A stretch of 24,025 bases of DNA from Cryomorphaceae bacterium. GTDB taxonomy: Bacteria; Bacteroidota; Bacteroidia; Flavobacteriales; Schleiferiaceae. Position numbers and translations under genes: made by a program. The notes beneath the pieces are model-generated. The model made no database searches, was not told the origin of the DNA, and was given only the letters and a program-made list of their open reading frames with translations. The stretch lies in assembly GCA_022565745.1 (NCBI GenBank), contig JAIUMB010000010.1, positions 1-24,025 on the forward strand, written 5' to 3'. Each line of letters begins with the position of its first letter. The first letter of the stretch is position 1. Below are positions 8,324 through 17,282 of the stretch, one piece after another.

Positions 8324-9853
8324 TCAACTAGCCGGTACGTAATCCAATGGTGCGCCGGGTCCAATCGGCAATCCAAGAAGAATCCAAATGATCAACATGA
8401 TGGCCCAGCCGATGAAGAACACCACCGAATAGGGCAACATCGTAGACACAATGGTGCCAATCCCTGCTTTGGGGTCATAACGCTGCATAAAGGCAACAAT
8501 AAGGGCAAAATAGCTCATCATAGGACTGATGATGTTGGTGATGCTGTCACCAACACGATACGCCACTTGAGTGAATTCTGGAGAAAAGCCCAGTAACATA
8601 AACATGGGTATAAACACCGGCGCCATAATGGCCCATTTGGCCGAAGCAGAGCCCATCACTAGGTTAATAATGGCGGCTACCACTACAAAGCCAAGCATCA
8701 ACGGAATACTGCCGAGATTGGCAGACTGAAGAAAATCTGCGCCACTGATGGCAAAGATGAGTCCAAGGTTGGTCCAGTTAAAGTAGGCCACAAACTGAGC
8801 CGCAAAGAACACCAATACGATATACGAGCCGAGGGTTTGCATACTCTTGGCCATCCCGTCCATCACATCCTCATCGTTTTTAAATGTTTTAGCACCAATG
8901 CCATAGGCGATACCAGCAACGGCAGAGCCCAAGAAAATAAAGGCTACTATGCCCGACATAAATGGTGAACGCAAGATACCACCATCAACGGGGTGACGTA
9001 AAAAGCCATCGGCGGGAATCAATCCCCAAAGAACCCAAGCGGTGAAGAGCAAAGAGGCAACCAAGGCGTAAATCATCCCCTTTTTTTCTTGCTTTGTCAG
9101 TTGATGAATCTCTTCCGGCTCTTCGGTACCCGTGTATTCGCCCAGTCGCGGCATGACCAGTTTTTCGGTGGTCCAAGTCCCTAGTCCGGCTATCAAAAAC
9201 GTGCTCACAAACATGAAATAGTAATTACATGCCGGGTTGACGGTATAATCGGGGTCAATGATACGGGCTGCTTCTTCCGATAATCCGGCCAATAGTGGAT
9301 CTATGGTACCGAGCAATAGGTTGGCACTATACCCTCCGGAAACGCCGGCAAAAGCAGCCGCTAACCCACCAAAGGGATGTCTGCCGGCCGCGAGAAAGAT
9401 GATGGCGGCCAAGGGCACCAATAAGACGTACCCTACCTCACTCGCGGTATTGGAAATGACCCCAGAAAAAACAATGACAAAGGTGAGCATTTTTTTGGGC
9501 GACGACAACACGACCAACCGCAGTACCGACCCAATCAATCCCGAACCTTCAGCAATACCTATACCGAGTAACGCAACGAGTACCGTACCTAAAGGCGCAA
9601 ATCCGGTAAAATTGGTAACCATTCGGCTCAAAATCATATCCAAGCCTTCGGCGGAAATAAGGTTAAACGGCACCACCGTTTCTCCCGTGCCGGGATGTAC
9701 CACTTCTAAGTCGGTCAAACTGGCCACCCATGAAAGGATGACGACCAAGACGGCAAATCCTGCGAAAAGCGTGGCGGGATGCGGGAGCATATTTCCCAAA
9801 CGCTCTACAATATTCAAAAACTTATCAACCAGATTCGTCTTTCCTTTAGCCAT
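8324..9853 (-). CDS. AbgT-family transporter
   Basis: Integral inner-membrane protein of 509 residues with about a dozen hydrophobic segments. It resembles AbgT (p-aminobenzoyl-glutamate uptake) and MtrF (sulfonamide/PABA efflux). Landmarks are the N-terminal ERLGNMLPHPATLF, the periplasmic-loop region after the first helix, GTVLVALLGIGIAEGSGLI, and VFSGVISNTASEVGYVLL-type segments in the re-entrant part of the fold. C-terminal landmarks are NLVMGSASAKWAIMAPVF-like and DSITNIISPMMSYFALI-like, which match the family core. Family known substrates are PABA-glutamate and related aryl compounds, coupled to proton or sodium gradient. The start ATG is at 9853, 129 bases from the divergent M28 peptidase start. 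Direction of transport cannot be told from sequence. Confidence 0.92.
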   Translation of the reverse strand: MAKGKTNLVDKFLNIVERLGNMLPHPATLFAGFAVLVVILSWVASLTDLEVVHPGTGETVVPFNLISAEGLDMILSRMVTNFTGFAPLGTVLVALLGIGIAEGSGLIGSVLRLVVLSSPKKMLTFVIVFSGVISNTASEVGYVLLVPLAAIIFLAAGRHPFGGLAAAFAGVSGGYSANLLLGTIDPLLAGLSEEAARIIDPDYTVNPACNYYFMFVSTFLIAGLGTWTTEKLVMPRLGEYTGTEEPEEIHQLTKQEKKGMIYALVASLLFTAWVLWGLIPADGFLRHPVDGGILRSPFMSGIVAFIFLGSAVAGIAYGIGAKTFKNDEDVMDGMAKSMQTLGSYIVLVFFAAQFVAYFNWTNLGLIFAISGADFLQSANLGSIPLMLGFVVVAAIINLVMGSASAKWAIMAPVFIPMFMLLGFSPEFTQVAYRVGDSITNIISPMMSYFALIVAFMQRYDPKAGIGTIVSTMLPYSVVFFIGWAIMLIIWILLGLPIGPGAPLDYVPAS

Positions 9854-9877
9854 GTGTTTGCAAAATTTTTAAAAGCC

Positions 9878-9885
9878 CAAAACTA
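9878..9885 (-). promoter_or_regulatory. possible -7 box of the AbgT-family gene, TAGTTTTG
   Basis: On the minus strand this reads TAGTTTTG, matching TAnnTTTG, 25 bases upstream of the start codon. No TTG is found 19-21 bases further upstream, so it is only half of the consensus. Confidence 0.4.
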
Positions 9886-9949
9886 CAGCACAACGGGTTA
9901 ATAGCGAGAGGTGGAAATATTTCACTTTTTAAGTGCTTTAAGTCTGCCA

Positions 9950-9957
9950 TATATTTG
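9950..9957 (+). promoter_or_regulatory. possible -7 box of the M28 peptidase gene, TATATTTG
   Basis: TATATTTG matches TAnnTTTG, 25 bases before the ATG at 9983. No clear TTG at -33; the place is a T-run. A small dyad CACTT-TTT-AAGTG (9923-9935) lies just upstream, in the space shared with the divergent transporter gene, and could bind a regulator. Confidence 0.45.
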
Positions 9958-9982
9958 CCTGTTCTATAATACCCCAATCAAC

Positions 9983-11344
9983 ATGCACCTACGCTTTTGC
10001 CTATTACCTCTTCTTTTTTTTACAAGCTTGAACAATGTTGCACAATCGGATGAAGAGGTTCTAAGAGATTTTTATACCCGCGCTTTAGAGGGTCAGCAAT
10101 CGTATCGTTGGTTGGGGGAGTTATGCGCCATTGGGCCGCGATTAGCCGGTTCTGAGGGTGCAGCAGAAGCCGTAGAATGGGCCAAAAAAACCATGGAGAG
10201 TATGGATTTTGACACGGTTTATCTTCAACCCGTAGAGGTGCCCCACTGGGTGCGCGGTGAAGAAGAGGCTCGCTTTGGACGTTTCCCTCTATCTGTTACC
10301 GCTTTGGGTGGTTCCATTTCTACACCCGAAGGTGGTATAAGTGCACCCGTAGTAGAGGTCAAAGATTTTGATATGCTCGATAGTCTTGGCGCGTTGGGCA
10401 TGCTGGAAGGAAAGATAGTCTTTTACAATTACCCCATGAAACAGCATTATATCAAAACCTTTCACGCCTATAGCGATGCGGTAAAATACCGTTGGATGGG
10501 CGCCGCAAGGGCCTCAGAATATGGCGCAGTGGCTTCGTTGATTCGCTCGTTGAGTACGCGCATCGACGATTTTCCCCACACTGGAACCATGACCTATCGC
10601 GATGTGGAAACCAAAATTCCCGGAGGGGCACTGAGCACCATGGCCTCGGAGTGGTTGAGTGGGCAGTTAAAGCGCCATCCCGAAAAAGAGATGTTGCTGC
10701 GCTTGGAGAGTGAAGACAAAGGGCGCACCACCTCATACAATGTGATTGCCGATTTATACGGCAGCACTTACCCCGAGCAAATCATGGTAGTGGGTGGCCA
10801 CTTAGATTCGTGGGATTTGGCCGAAGGTGCGCATGACGACGGTGCCGGATGTGTGCACTCAATGGGGGCGGCTCAGCTCATCATTGACAGTGATAAACGA
10901 CTCAAGCGTACCGTAAGGGTTGTCCTGTACATGAACGAAGAATTTGGTCTCGACGGCGCACGAACCTATGCACAATTAACCCGTGATCATCGCCATGTAT
11001 TGGCCATTGAGTCGGATGCGGGAGGATACATCCCTCGTGGGTTTAGCTTTGATACCGACACGGCCACTCTGGAAAAAATACGTCGTTTTCAACCGCTTTT
11101 TTTGCCTTACGGGTTGTTTGAATTCACCAACCAAGGCAGTGGCGCTGATGTAGGGCAGATTCAAGACCCCAATGCCATTCTCGGCGGATTACGCCCGGAA
11201 AGTCAGCGCTACTTCGATGTTCACCACGCCGCGACCGATGTTTACGCTGCCGTCAATGCCCGAGAACTGGAAATAGGTACCGCCTCTATTGCCGCCATTT
11301 TGTATTTAATGGACTTTTATGACGTGTTTAAGTTACAAGACTAG
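9983..11344 (+). CDS. secreted M28-family zinc aminopeptidase / glutamate carboxypeptidase-like
   Basis: Exported two-zinc exopeptidase of 453 residues. The ATG at 9983 is preferred to one at 9911 because it gives a clean signal peptide (LPLLFFTSLNNVAQ, cut near residue 21). The catalytic domain shows the whole M28 set: HLDSWD (His273, Asp275), HDDGAG (Asp285), NEE (Glu319 as base, Glu320 as ligand), ESDAGG (Asp345) and VHHAATD (His414/His415). The lid region between about residues 90 and 250 matches a PA-type insert. The start of the mature protein (CAIGPRLAGSEGA) resembles carboxypeptidase Q, formerly plasma glutamate carboxypeptidase. It probably trims peptides or glutamyl conjugates in the periplasm or outside the cell. 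It is divergent from the AbgT-family transporter. True substrate is unknown. Confidence 0.92.
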   Translation: MHLRFCLLPLLFFTSLNNVAQSDEEVLRDFYTRALEGQQSYRWLGELCAIGPRLAGSEGAAEAVEWAKKTMESMDFDTVYLQPVEVPHWVRGEEEARFGRFPLSVTALGGSISTPEGGISAPVVEVKDFDMLDSLGALGMLEGKIVFYNYPMKQHYIKTFHAYSDAVKYRWMGAARASEYGAVASLIRSLSTRIDDFPHTGTMTYRDVETKIPGGALSTMASEWLSGQLKRHPEKEMLLRLESEDKGRTTSYNVIADLYGSTYPEQIMVVGGHLDSWDLAEGAHDDGAGCVHSMGAAQLIIDSDKRLKRTVRVVLYMNEEFGLDGARTYAQLTRDHRHVLAIESDAGGYIPRGFSFDTDTATLEKIRRFQPLFLPYGLFEFTNQGSGADVGQIQDPNAILGGLRPESQRYFDVHHAATDVYAAVNARELEIGTASIAAILYLMDFYDVFKLQD

Positions 11345-11431
11345 AAACGATATTGGGCTTCCCTGTAATTTCTGATGGCCAAATAGTTGCGTGTCACTTT
11401 ATTTGTGAGGCGTTTAGCTTTAGACCATCAC

Positions 11432-12103
11432 CTACTGCAATAAAATTCCAATGTCTTCAATCAGCTGGTTCATTTCCTCCTCATCCGTTCCGTCGTAATA
11501 CCCACGAATTTTTCCTTGCTGATCAATTAACCCTATGTTCTCTGTATGGATAAAGTCGTGGTCTTCATCAATGACACCGATCTCTTCCGGCGGTTCCGGC
11601 GCAATGAAATATACTTCACGGGCCAAGCGATAGATTTCTTTTTTATCTCCGGTTAGCAATCGCCAACGATCGTAATTGATGCCTTTTTCTTCGGCGTAGG
11701 CCGCCAGCGTGGCCACATCGTCCACTTCAGGCATAACCGTATGAGATAAAATTAACAGTTGATTTTCATGAAGATAATGCTCTTGTACACGGAGCAATTC
11801 ATTCGTCATTATTTTACATATACTCGGACATGTTGTAAAGAAAAACTCTACCACGCGAACATGCCCGTCAACGACCGCAGAATCTACGGGGTTATTTCTT
11901 TGATCTACCAGAGAAAAGTCACCCACTCGATGACCACGGCCAACACGCTGAAAACTTGGATCTACAAGCATTGGGTTGACCTGAGAAGGGTTGATAATAG
12001 GGAGTGTTCGTTTGGGTTGCAATTGCTTCAAGGAGAAAACAAATAACCCAATAAGAATGGATATCATCACCATCCAAAACAATATTTTCCAACGATTGGC
12101 CAT
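11432..12103 (-). CDS. SCO1/SenC-family copper chaperone
   Basis: Membrane-anchored thioredoxin-fold protein of 223 residues that in known family members delivers copper to the CuA site of cytochrome c oxidase or keeps its cysteines reduced. One N-terminal membrane helix (about 7-25) anchors the domain in the periplasm. TTCPSICKIM gives the CxxxC copper site (Cys92, Cys96), and the third ligand is His186 in FIHTENIGLID. The tail ends with the family's KIRGYYDGT. It is convergent with the M28 gene (87 bases between stops) and 168 bases downstream of secA on the same strand. No oxidase genes are present nearby. Confidence 0.93.
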   Translation of the reverse strand: MANRWKILFWMVMISILIGLFVFSLKQLQPKRTLPIINPSQVNPMLVDPSFQRVGRGHRVGDFSLVDQRNNPVDSAVVDGHVRVVEFFFTTCPSICKIMTNELLRVQEHYLHENQLLILSHTVMPEVDDVATLAAYAEEKGINYDRWRLLTGDKKEIYRLAREVYFIAPEPPEEIGVIDEDHDFIHTENIGLIDQQGKIRGYYDGTDEEEMNQLIEDIGILLQ

Positions 12104-12271
12104 ACGGTTTACTTAATGCTTGTACTTAAAAGTGGGGTTTATATAAAAATGCGTTTGTTAGTTATTGGCTTTGGACGCATGCGCCTCTGAGCACCCAATA
12201 AATACGCAGCCATTGGACTTTAAAGGCAGCCCTAATAACATACGCAAATAAACCTTGATTTGTTTTTACAG

Positions 12272-15200
12272 CTATTCTTCTTCAACAATAACCCACTGAT
12301 TGTTTTGAAGCAATGGCAACGCTTGCTTATACTTAACCGACTTTTTTTCTCCACTGGTAAGGTTTTGCAAAGTAACCACATCGTTGCGACCGTACTTTTT
12401 CTCTTTTACAATGGGCTGTTGTGGTGCGGCTTGCTGCTGTGGCTGCTGACCTCCACCCGATGCCGTTACATCCGTGCGGGAAGTTTGGAGATTTCCTTGC
12501 GGACTGCGCTCGCGTTTACCTTCTTGCACAGCACTTGGGTCACGGGTGGGTAAATCGGCCTTAAACAAGAAAGAAATCATCTCTCGGTTCACCTTATCCA
12601 TCATCTGCTTAAAGAGCTCAAATGACTCAAATTTATAGATAAGTAGTGGGTCCTTTTGTTCGTAAACCGCTCCGCGTACACTCTGACGAAGGTCGTCCAT
12701 ATCCCGTAAGTGATTTTTCCAGGCTTCGTCTATCATGGCCAAGGTCAATGACTTTTCAAAGTCGAGAATCAATTGACGGCCTTGAGTTTCTGCGGCTTTT
12801 TCTAGGTTGGTAACCACCTGCATGGCTCTTCGGCCATCAGTAATGGGAACCGCAATGGTTTTGTATTTATCCTTTTGCTTTTCGTATACATCCTTGATGA
12901 CTGGGTAGGCCACGTCGGTGATGCGTTTGTTTTTCTCTCGATAATAGGCGTAGGCCTTGTCGTAGAGCTTGTCCACCAACTCCTGAGGATTGATTTTCTT
13001 AAACGTCTCTTCATCAACCGGACTTTCAATGGAGAATACACCCGCCAAGTCGAGTTGAAAGTTTTCAAAATCACGTAAGTCGATATACTGGTTGACGATG
13101 GACTCCGAGGTGTCGTAGATCGCATTCATGATGTCGATGGAAAGGCGTTCTCCAAAGAGTGCTGAGCGGCGACGTTTGTAGATTACTTCACGCTGCGCAT
13201 TCATCACATCATCGTATTCCAACAAGTGTTTACGCATCCCAAAGTTGTTTTCCTCCACTTTTTTCTGGGCGCGCTCAATGGATTTTGACACCATACCGTG
13301 CTGAATCACTTCGCCTTCTTTATGACCGAGTCGATCCATAACTTTAGCAATACGCTCTGAACCGAAGAGACGCATCAGATCGTCTTCGAGAGACACAAAA
13401 AACTGACTGCTTCCGGGATCTCCTTGTCGACCTGCACGACCGCGCAACTGGCGGTCAACACGGCGACTGTCGTGGCGTTCGGTGCCAATAATGGCCAAAC
13501 CACCAGCGCCTTTGGATTCGGGGGTGAGTTTGATGTCCGTACCACGACCAGCCATGTTGGTGGCGATGGTTACATTTCCGGGTTTACCAGCTTCTGCTAC
13601 CACTTCAGCCTCTCTTTGGTGAAGCTTGGCATTAAGAACATTGTGTTTGATTTTTCTCATGTTGAGCGATCGACTGAGGAGCTCAGAAATTTCCACCGAA
13701 GTGGTACCAACAAGCACTGGCCTTCCCGCTTCGGTAAGCGTTACAATTTCTTCAATGACTGCATTGAATTTTTCACGGCGGGTCTTGTAAACCAAGTCGT
13801 CTTTGTCGTCGCGGGCAATGGGTTTGTTGGTGGGAATTACCACCACATCGAGTTTGTAGATGTCCCAAAATTCACCCGCTTCGGTTTCCGCGGTACCGGT
13901 CATACCAGCCAATTTGTGGTACATACGGAAATAGTTCTGCAAGGTAACAGTCGCATAGGTTTGGGTAGCCGCCTCAATTTTTACATTTTCCTTGGCCTCT
14001 AAGGCTTGGTGCAAACCATCGGAGTAGCGACGCCCCTCCATGATACGCCCCGTTTGCTCATCCACGATTTTTACCTTGTTGTCCATAACCACATACTCCA
14101 CATCTTTTTCAAACAAAGCATACGCCTTGATGAGCTGGTTCATAGAGTGAATGCGCTCACTTTTCACGGTAAAATTGTGAAGGAGTTCGTCTTTTTTCTT
14201 AATCTTCTGCTCTTTCTCGACATTTTCTTGCTCCAGTTTTGAAAGTTCCGCTGTGATATCCGGCATGAGGAAGAAATCGCGCTCGGTATCACCGGAAATA
14301 AGGTCAATTCCTAAGTCGGTGAGATCAATTTGATTGTTTTTCTCTTCGATGACAAAGTAGAGTTCGTCGTCGATAAGGTGCATGTTTTTCGACTGTTCCT
14401 GCATATAAAGCGCCTCGGTTTTTTGAAGAATGGTTTTGATGCCATCCTGACTGAGGTACTTAATGAGGGCTTTATTTTTAGGTAACCCGCGATGAGCGCG
14501 CAATAACAGCTTACCACCTTCTTTGGTATCGCCTTCGGCAATAAGCTTTTTGGCGTCGTTGAGACATTGTTGAACCACTTGCTTTTGGTGACTAACCAAC
14601 TTGGCCACATGTGGTTTAAGTTCGTTGAATTCGTGTAGATCTCCTTTTGGCGTGGGTCCAGAAATGATAAGCGGTGTACGTGCGTCGTCAATAAGCACTG
14701 AGTCAACCTCATCCACAATGGCATAATGGTGTTTTCGCTGCACCAATTCATCTGGATTTTTCGCCATATTGTCGCGCAAGTAATCAAAGCCAAACTCGTT
14801 GTTGGTACCAAAAGTGATGTCGGCCTTGTAGGCATTTACGCGTTCAGGACTATTGGGTTGGTGCTTGTCGATACAGTCGACCGATAGCCCGTGAAATTCG
14901 TAAATCGGCCCCATCCATTCGGCGTCACGCTTGGCGAGATAATCATTTACCGTCACCAAGTGCACCCCTCTACCGGCAAGGGCGTTGAGATAAACCGGCA
15001 ACGTGGCCACTAAGGTTTTACCTTCACCCGTTTGCATTTCGGCAATTTTACCTTGATGAAGTGCTACCCCACCAATTAACTGCACATCGTAGTGAGTCAT
15101 ACTCCACTTGGTGGGATTACCCGCTACCATCCAGGTGCTGTCCCAAATGGCTTTATCGCCCTTGATGTGGATGTGGCTGTAACGCGAAGCCATTTCAATA

Positions 15201-15604
15201 TCGGCAGGAGAAGCTGTCACTTCAATTTGCTCATTTTCCGTAAATCGACGTGCCGTTTCTTTAACCACCGAAAAAGCCTCCGGTAAGATATCGAGCAAAG
15301 TGTTTTCGATAATGTCTAACGCCTCGTTTTCTAGTTTTTCAATTTGATCAAACAACTGTTCTTTGGCTTCGGCATCATCGCTGGCATCAATTTGCGCCCG
15401 AAGGGTTAAAATTTCTTCGGTTTGCGCTTTGGTGTCTTCGGCTATTCGCGACTTAAACGCATCGGTTTTGGCGCGTAAGGCATCATTAGAAAGTTTAACA
15501 ATGTCCGGTTCAACGCTCTTTACCTTTATCACAAAGGGCTGAATTTCCTTGATATCGCGTTTAGATTTGGTGCCGAATAATTTTCCTAAAAGTTCCGTAA
15601 TCAT
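12272..15604 (-). CDS. secA: preprotein translocase ATPase SecA
   Basis: Motor of the Sec pathway, driving unfolded preproteins through SecYEG with ATP. The start at 15604 (MITELLGKLFGTKSKRD) is preferred over an upstream in-frame ATG at 15643, which lies over the promoter. The 1110 residues are long compared with about 900 in E. coli, as is usual in Bacteroidota. Landmarks are Walker A QTGEGKTLVATLP (about 191-203), Walker B DEVD (298-301), LIDDARTPLIISG, KLAGMTGTA, TNMAGRGTDI and RGRAGRQGDPG. Extra lengths sit in the N-terminus (about 40-110) and within the preprotein cross-linking region. The C-terminal linker is rich in Gln, Pro and Gly. The tail ends in GRNDVVTLQNL and YKQALPLLQNNQWVIVEEE instead of the Cys-rich zinc motif that binds SecB. 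Confidence 0.97.
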   Translation of the reverse strand: MITELLGKLFGTKSKRDIKEIQPFVIKVKSVEPDIVKLSNDALRAKTDAFKSRIAEDTKAQTEEILTLRAQIDASDDAEAKEQLFDQIEKLENEALDIIENTLLDILPEAFSVVKETARRFTENEQIEVTASPADIEMASRYSHIHIKGDKAIWDSTWMVAGNPTKWSMTHYDVQLIGGVALHQGKIAEMQTGEGKTLVATLPVYLNALAGRGVHLVTVNDYLAKRDAEWMGPIYEFHGLSVDCIDKHQPNSPERVNAYKADITFGTNNEFGFDYLRDNMAKNPDELVQRKHHYAIVDEVDSVLIDDARTPLIISGPTPKGDLHEFNELKPHVAKLVSHQKQVVQQCLNDAKKLIAEGDTKEGGKLLLRAHRGLPKNKALIKYLSQDGIKTILQKTEALYMQEQSKNMHLIDDELYFVIEEKNNQIDLTDLGIDLISGDTERDFFLMPDITAELSKLEQENVEKEQKIKKKDELLHNFTVKSERIHSMNQLIKAYALFEKDVEYVVMDNKVKIVDEQTGRIMEGRRYSDGLHQALEAKENVKIEAATQTYATVTLQNYFRMYHKLAGMTGTAETEAGEFWDIYKLDVVVIPTNKPIARDDKDDLVYKTRREKFNAVIEEIVTLTEAGRPVLVGTTSVEISELLSRSLNMRKIKHNVLNAKLHQREAEVVAEAGKPGNVTIATNMAGRGTDIKLTPESKGAGGLAIIGTERHDSRRVDRQLRGRAGRQGDPGSSQFFVSLEDDLMRLFGSERIAKVMDRLGHKEGEVIQHGMVSKSIERAQKKVEENNFGMRKHLLEYDDVMNAQREVIYKRRRSALFGERLSIDIMNAIYDTSESIVNQYIDLRDFENFQLDLAGVFSIESPVDEETFKKINPQELVDKLYDKAYAYYREKNKRITDVAYPVIKDVYEKQKDKYKTIAVPITDGRRAMQVVTNLEKAAETQGRQLILDFEKSLTLAMIDEAWKNHLRDMDDLRQSVRGAVYEQKDPLLIYKFESFELFKQMMDKVNREMISFLFKADLPTRDPSAVQEGKRERSPQGNLQTSRTDVTASGGGQQPQQQAAPQQPIVKEKKYGRNDVVTLQNLTSGEKKSVKYKQALPLLQNNQWVIVEEE

Positions 15605-15640
15605 ATATGATGAAAAAAAGAGTTGTCGATTTTGAACTTG

Positions 15641-15670
15641 CAAAAGTAAGGGATATAGATGTTATCTCAA
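15641..15670 (-). promoter_or_regulatory. secA promoter, TTG-N19-TACTTTTG
   Basis: On the minus strand TTG (15670-15668) and TACTTTTG (15648-15641) are 19 bases apart, a good match to the Bacteroidota consensus. Transcription would start near 15634, about 30 bases before the secA ATG. Its position over the upstream in-frame ATG at 15643 supports the shorter SecA start. Confidence 0.65.
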
Positions 15671-15814
15671 TGTCAATACTTAATGTCTGCCTATAAAGTC
15701 TGATCGCTGCTTTTATGCTTCTAAATCAGAGGGATCGACCTTAGGCTGATTAATATAAAGTACGCCGTCTAAACACTCGAAGTCAAGCAAGTAAATTATT
15801 TGACACGTTTGTTG

Positions 15815-15822
15815 TAAGTTTG
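15815..15822 (+). promoter_or_regulatory. possible -7 box of the secreted orphan gene, TAAGTTTG
   Basis: TAAGTTTG matches TAnnTTTG and ends 18 bases before the ATG at 15841. A TTTG is present at 15799-15802, but the 12-base spacing is too short for a standard -33 box. Confidence 0.4.
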
Positions 15823-15840
15823 AACTGAAGACTAATTATC

Positions 15841-16620
15841 ATGAAACACACATTTACACTTATTACAATCCTTTGTTTAGCGATGATTCCGCTTTGCGCC
15901 CAAAAGGATTGTCATGCCATAGAGGCTTTTGTTGAAAACGTAAGCGTGAAACGCATTAGCAGCCCTAATTATACGTCCATTAGCCACTCTTTTAATGATT
16001 CGTCAGCAACAAACTGCATGACACCATACATTGAAAAATTGCCCAGATATTGGCATTATTTCAAGACCATAAGTATGACACATCCAGGAAGCGGTAGATT
16101 TGATAAACTTGACGGGGATGCATTAACTGCTGCTTATCGTTCGTATCTGCTGAACGACTCAACACTGAATATCATTTTAACAGATTTCGAAGAAAAGGTT
16201 ATAGCGAGTTCAACACCAAAGGACACCATCGCTTTTCAAAGGTTTCTCGGAATAGCTGTCAAGTATTTCAATATTTTGAAAATTAACGATGACGGTCATT
16301 ACTTAACCAAACCTGTATGCATTGGACAAAATGCGCTTTCTGAAACAGAAACCATTCGCCATCACGAAGCAGAGGCCTTTGCCTTTGCTGTTATGTTTGA
16401 AGATTACTTAAAACCTAAATACAACATTGTCAATGAATTTTACAATTCAGTAAAAAAACTCTACAACATGAACTTAGGTCAGGACCGCGAATCTCAACGA
16501 TTGCGAGCGCAGGGAGCTGTCTTTATACAAATGTATGACAATCCTGTTCTGAGGCAAATGTTTGTCGATGCCTTTGAAGAATATGCAGACATATTGCCCT
16601 TTGTTTTGAAAATGGATTAA
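15841..16620 (+). CDS. secreted protein of unknown function
   Basis: I do not recognise this 259-residue protein. It opens with a signal peptide (MKHTFTLITILCLAMIPLCA, then QKDC), so it should be exported. The Cys at residue 19 is preceded by Pro-Leu, which is not a good lipobox, so I favour cleavage after CAQ over lipidation. The mature part is mixed polar and mostly helical in look, with three cysteines (KDCHA, TNCMT, PVCIG) that could form disulfides. It contains RHHEAEAFAFAVMFEDYL, a His-rich helix that could bind metal, although no known metalloprotease motif is present. It stands between divergent secA and the YceI gene, 130 bases before the latter. AT-rich codon use is somewhat unlike the lipid A operon. 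Confidence 0.75.
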   Translation: MKHTFTLITILCLAMIPLCAQKDCHAIEAFVENVSVKRISSPNYTSISHSFNDSSATNCMTPYIEKLPRYWHYFKTISMTHPGSGRFDKLDGDALTAAYRSYLLNDSTLNIILTDFEEKVIASSTPKDTIAFQRFLGIAVKYFNILKINDDGHYLTKPVCIGQNALSETETIRHHEAEAFAFAVMFEDYLKPKYNIVNEFYNSVKKLYNMNLGQDRESQRLRAQGAVFIQMYDNPVLRQMFVDAFEEYADILPFVLKMD

Positions 16621-16750
16621 ATGCGGTATGTTTTTGGAAATTCTTTCTTTGACACAATAAGGATCAAATCACAACTATGATTCGCGGCTTTATTTAAACA
16701 CAAGTACATCTGTGGTGTTGTCTTTATGAAATCAACAATTAATGTATATC

Positions 16751-17269
16751 ATGAAGGCCTTTTTACTTATAGCAATTGCCACACTCTCATCCATTTCTAT
16801 TTATGCACAAGACGAGGCATACGTTCGATTTGAAATACGCAACGCAGGGGTAAACGTGCAAGGTAAGTTTACCGAATATGATACAAATATCAATATAAAC
16901 CCAAAAGATTTATCCAACGCGACGTTTCGGGGGGTCATTTCGGTAGAGTCTATCGATACGGGGATAAAAAAGCGGGACAAAGACTTAAAAAAGAAAAATT
17001 ACTTTGACATTGAAAAGCACCCTAATATATCCTTCGAACTCACCTCTATAAAAGCCAATGGTGAAGGTGCTGGGTACGTGATTTCGGGCGACTTAACCAT
17101 TAAAGACGTCACGAAATCGGTGTCGTTTACCGCTATAAAAGTTCGCGTATCCGATGATCTCTACATAAAGGGTGAACTCACACTCAATCGGCGTGACTTT
17201 AATGTGGGTGGAAGCAGCCTTATGCTCTCTGACGAATTGAAGGCATCGTTTAGGTTGCCCATCAGGTAA
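16751..17269 (+). CDS. YceI-family periplasmic lipid-binding protein
   Basis: Small lipocalin-like beta-barrel protein of 172 residues. A signal peptide (MKAFLLIAIATLSSISIYAQ) sends it to the periplasm or outside; cleavage is expected after residue 20. The ATG at 16751 starts this signal directly, and one at 16742 would add only three residues. Family landmarks are FEIRNAGVNVQGKF, a KKRDKDLKKKNYFDIEKHP block (usually RD..L....FFD...YP), SGDLTIKDVTKSV and LNRRDFNVGG. Known members bind isoprenoid or other amphiphilic chains, and some are stress- or pH-induced. The ligand here is unknown. A weak -7-like TACATCTG lies at 16705-16712. A separate transcript from the orphan gene upstream is likely. 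Confidence 0.9.
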   Translation: MKAFLLIAIATLSSISIYAQDEAYVRFEIRNAGVNVQGKFTEYDTNININPKDLSNATFRGVISVESIDTGIKKRDKDLKKKNYFDIEKHPNISFELTSIKANGEGAGYVISGDLTIKDVTKSVSFTAIKVRVSDDLYIKGELTLNRRDFNVGGSSLMLSDELKASFRLPIR

Positions 17270-17282
17270 ATCATATGACAAG

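Noticed and set aside
8234..8596. Open frame with a Leu-Val repeat across the second hexamer array
   Set aside because: It runs antisense into the AbgT-family gene; the repeat is only the hexamer array translated.
9258..9872. 204-codon plus-strand frame opposite the AbgT-family gene
   Set aside because: Low-complexity shadow of a membrane-protein gene; the true frame is clear on the minus strand.
12104..12271. Possible RNA gene or regulator site between the SCO gene and secA
   Set aside because: Only a short GCATGC palindrome and scattered repeats of a few bases; no stable fold or promoter was found.
13424..14002. 192-codon open frame on the plus strand inside secA
   Set aside because: Lies opposite strongly conserved SecA motifs. 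It is a shadow of that coding frame and has no start signals.
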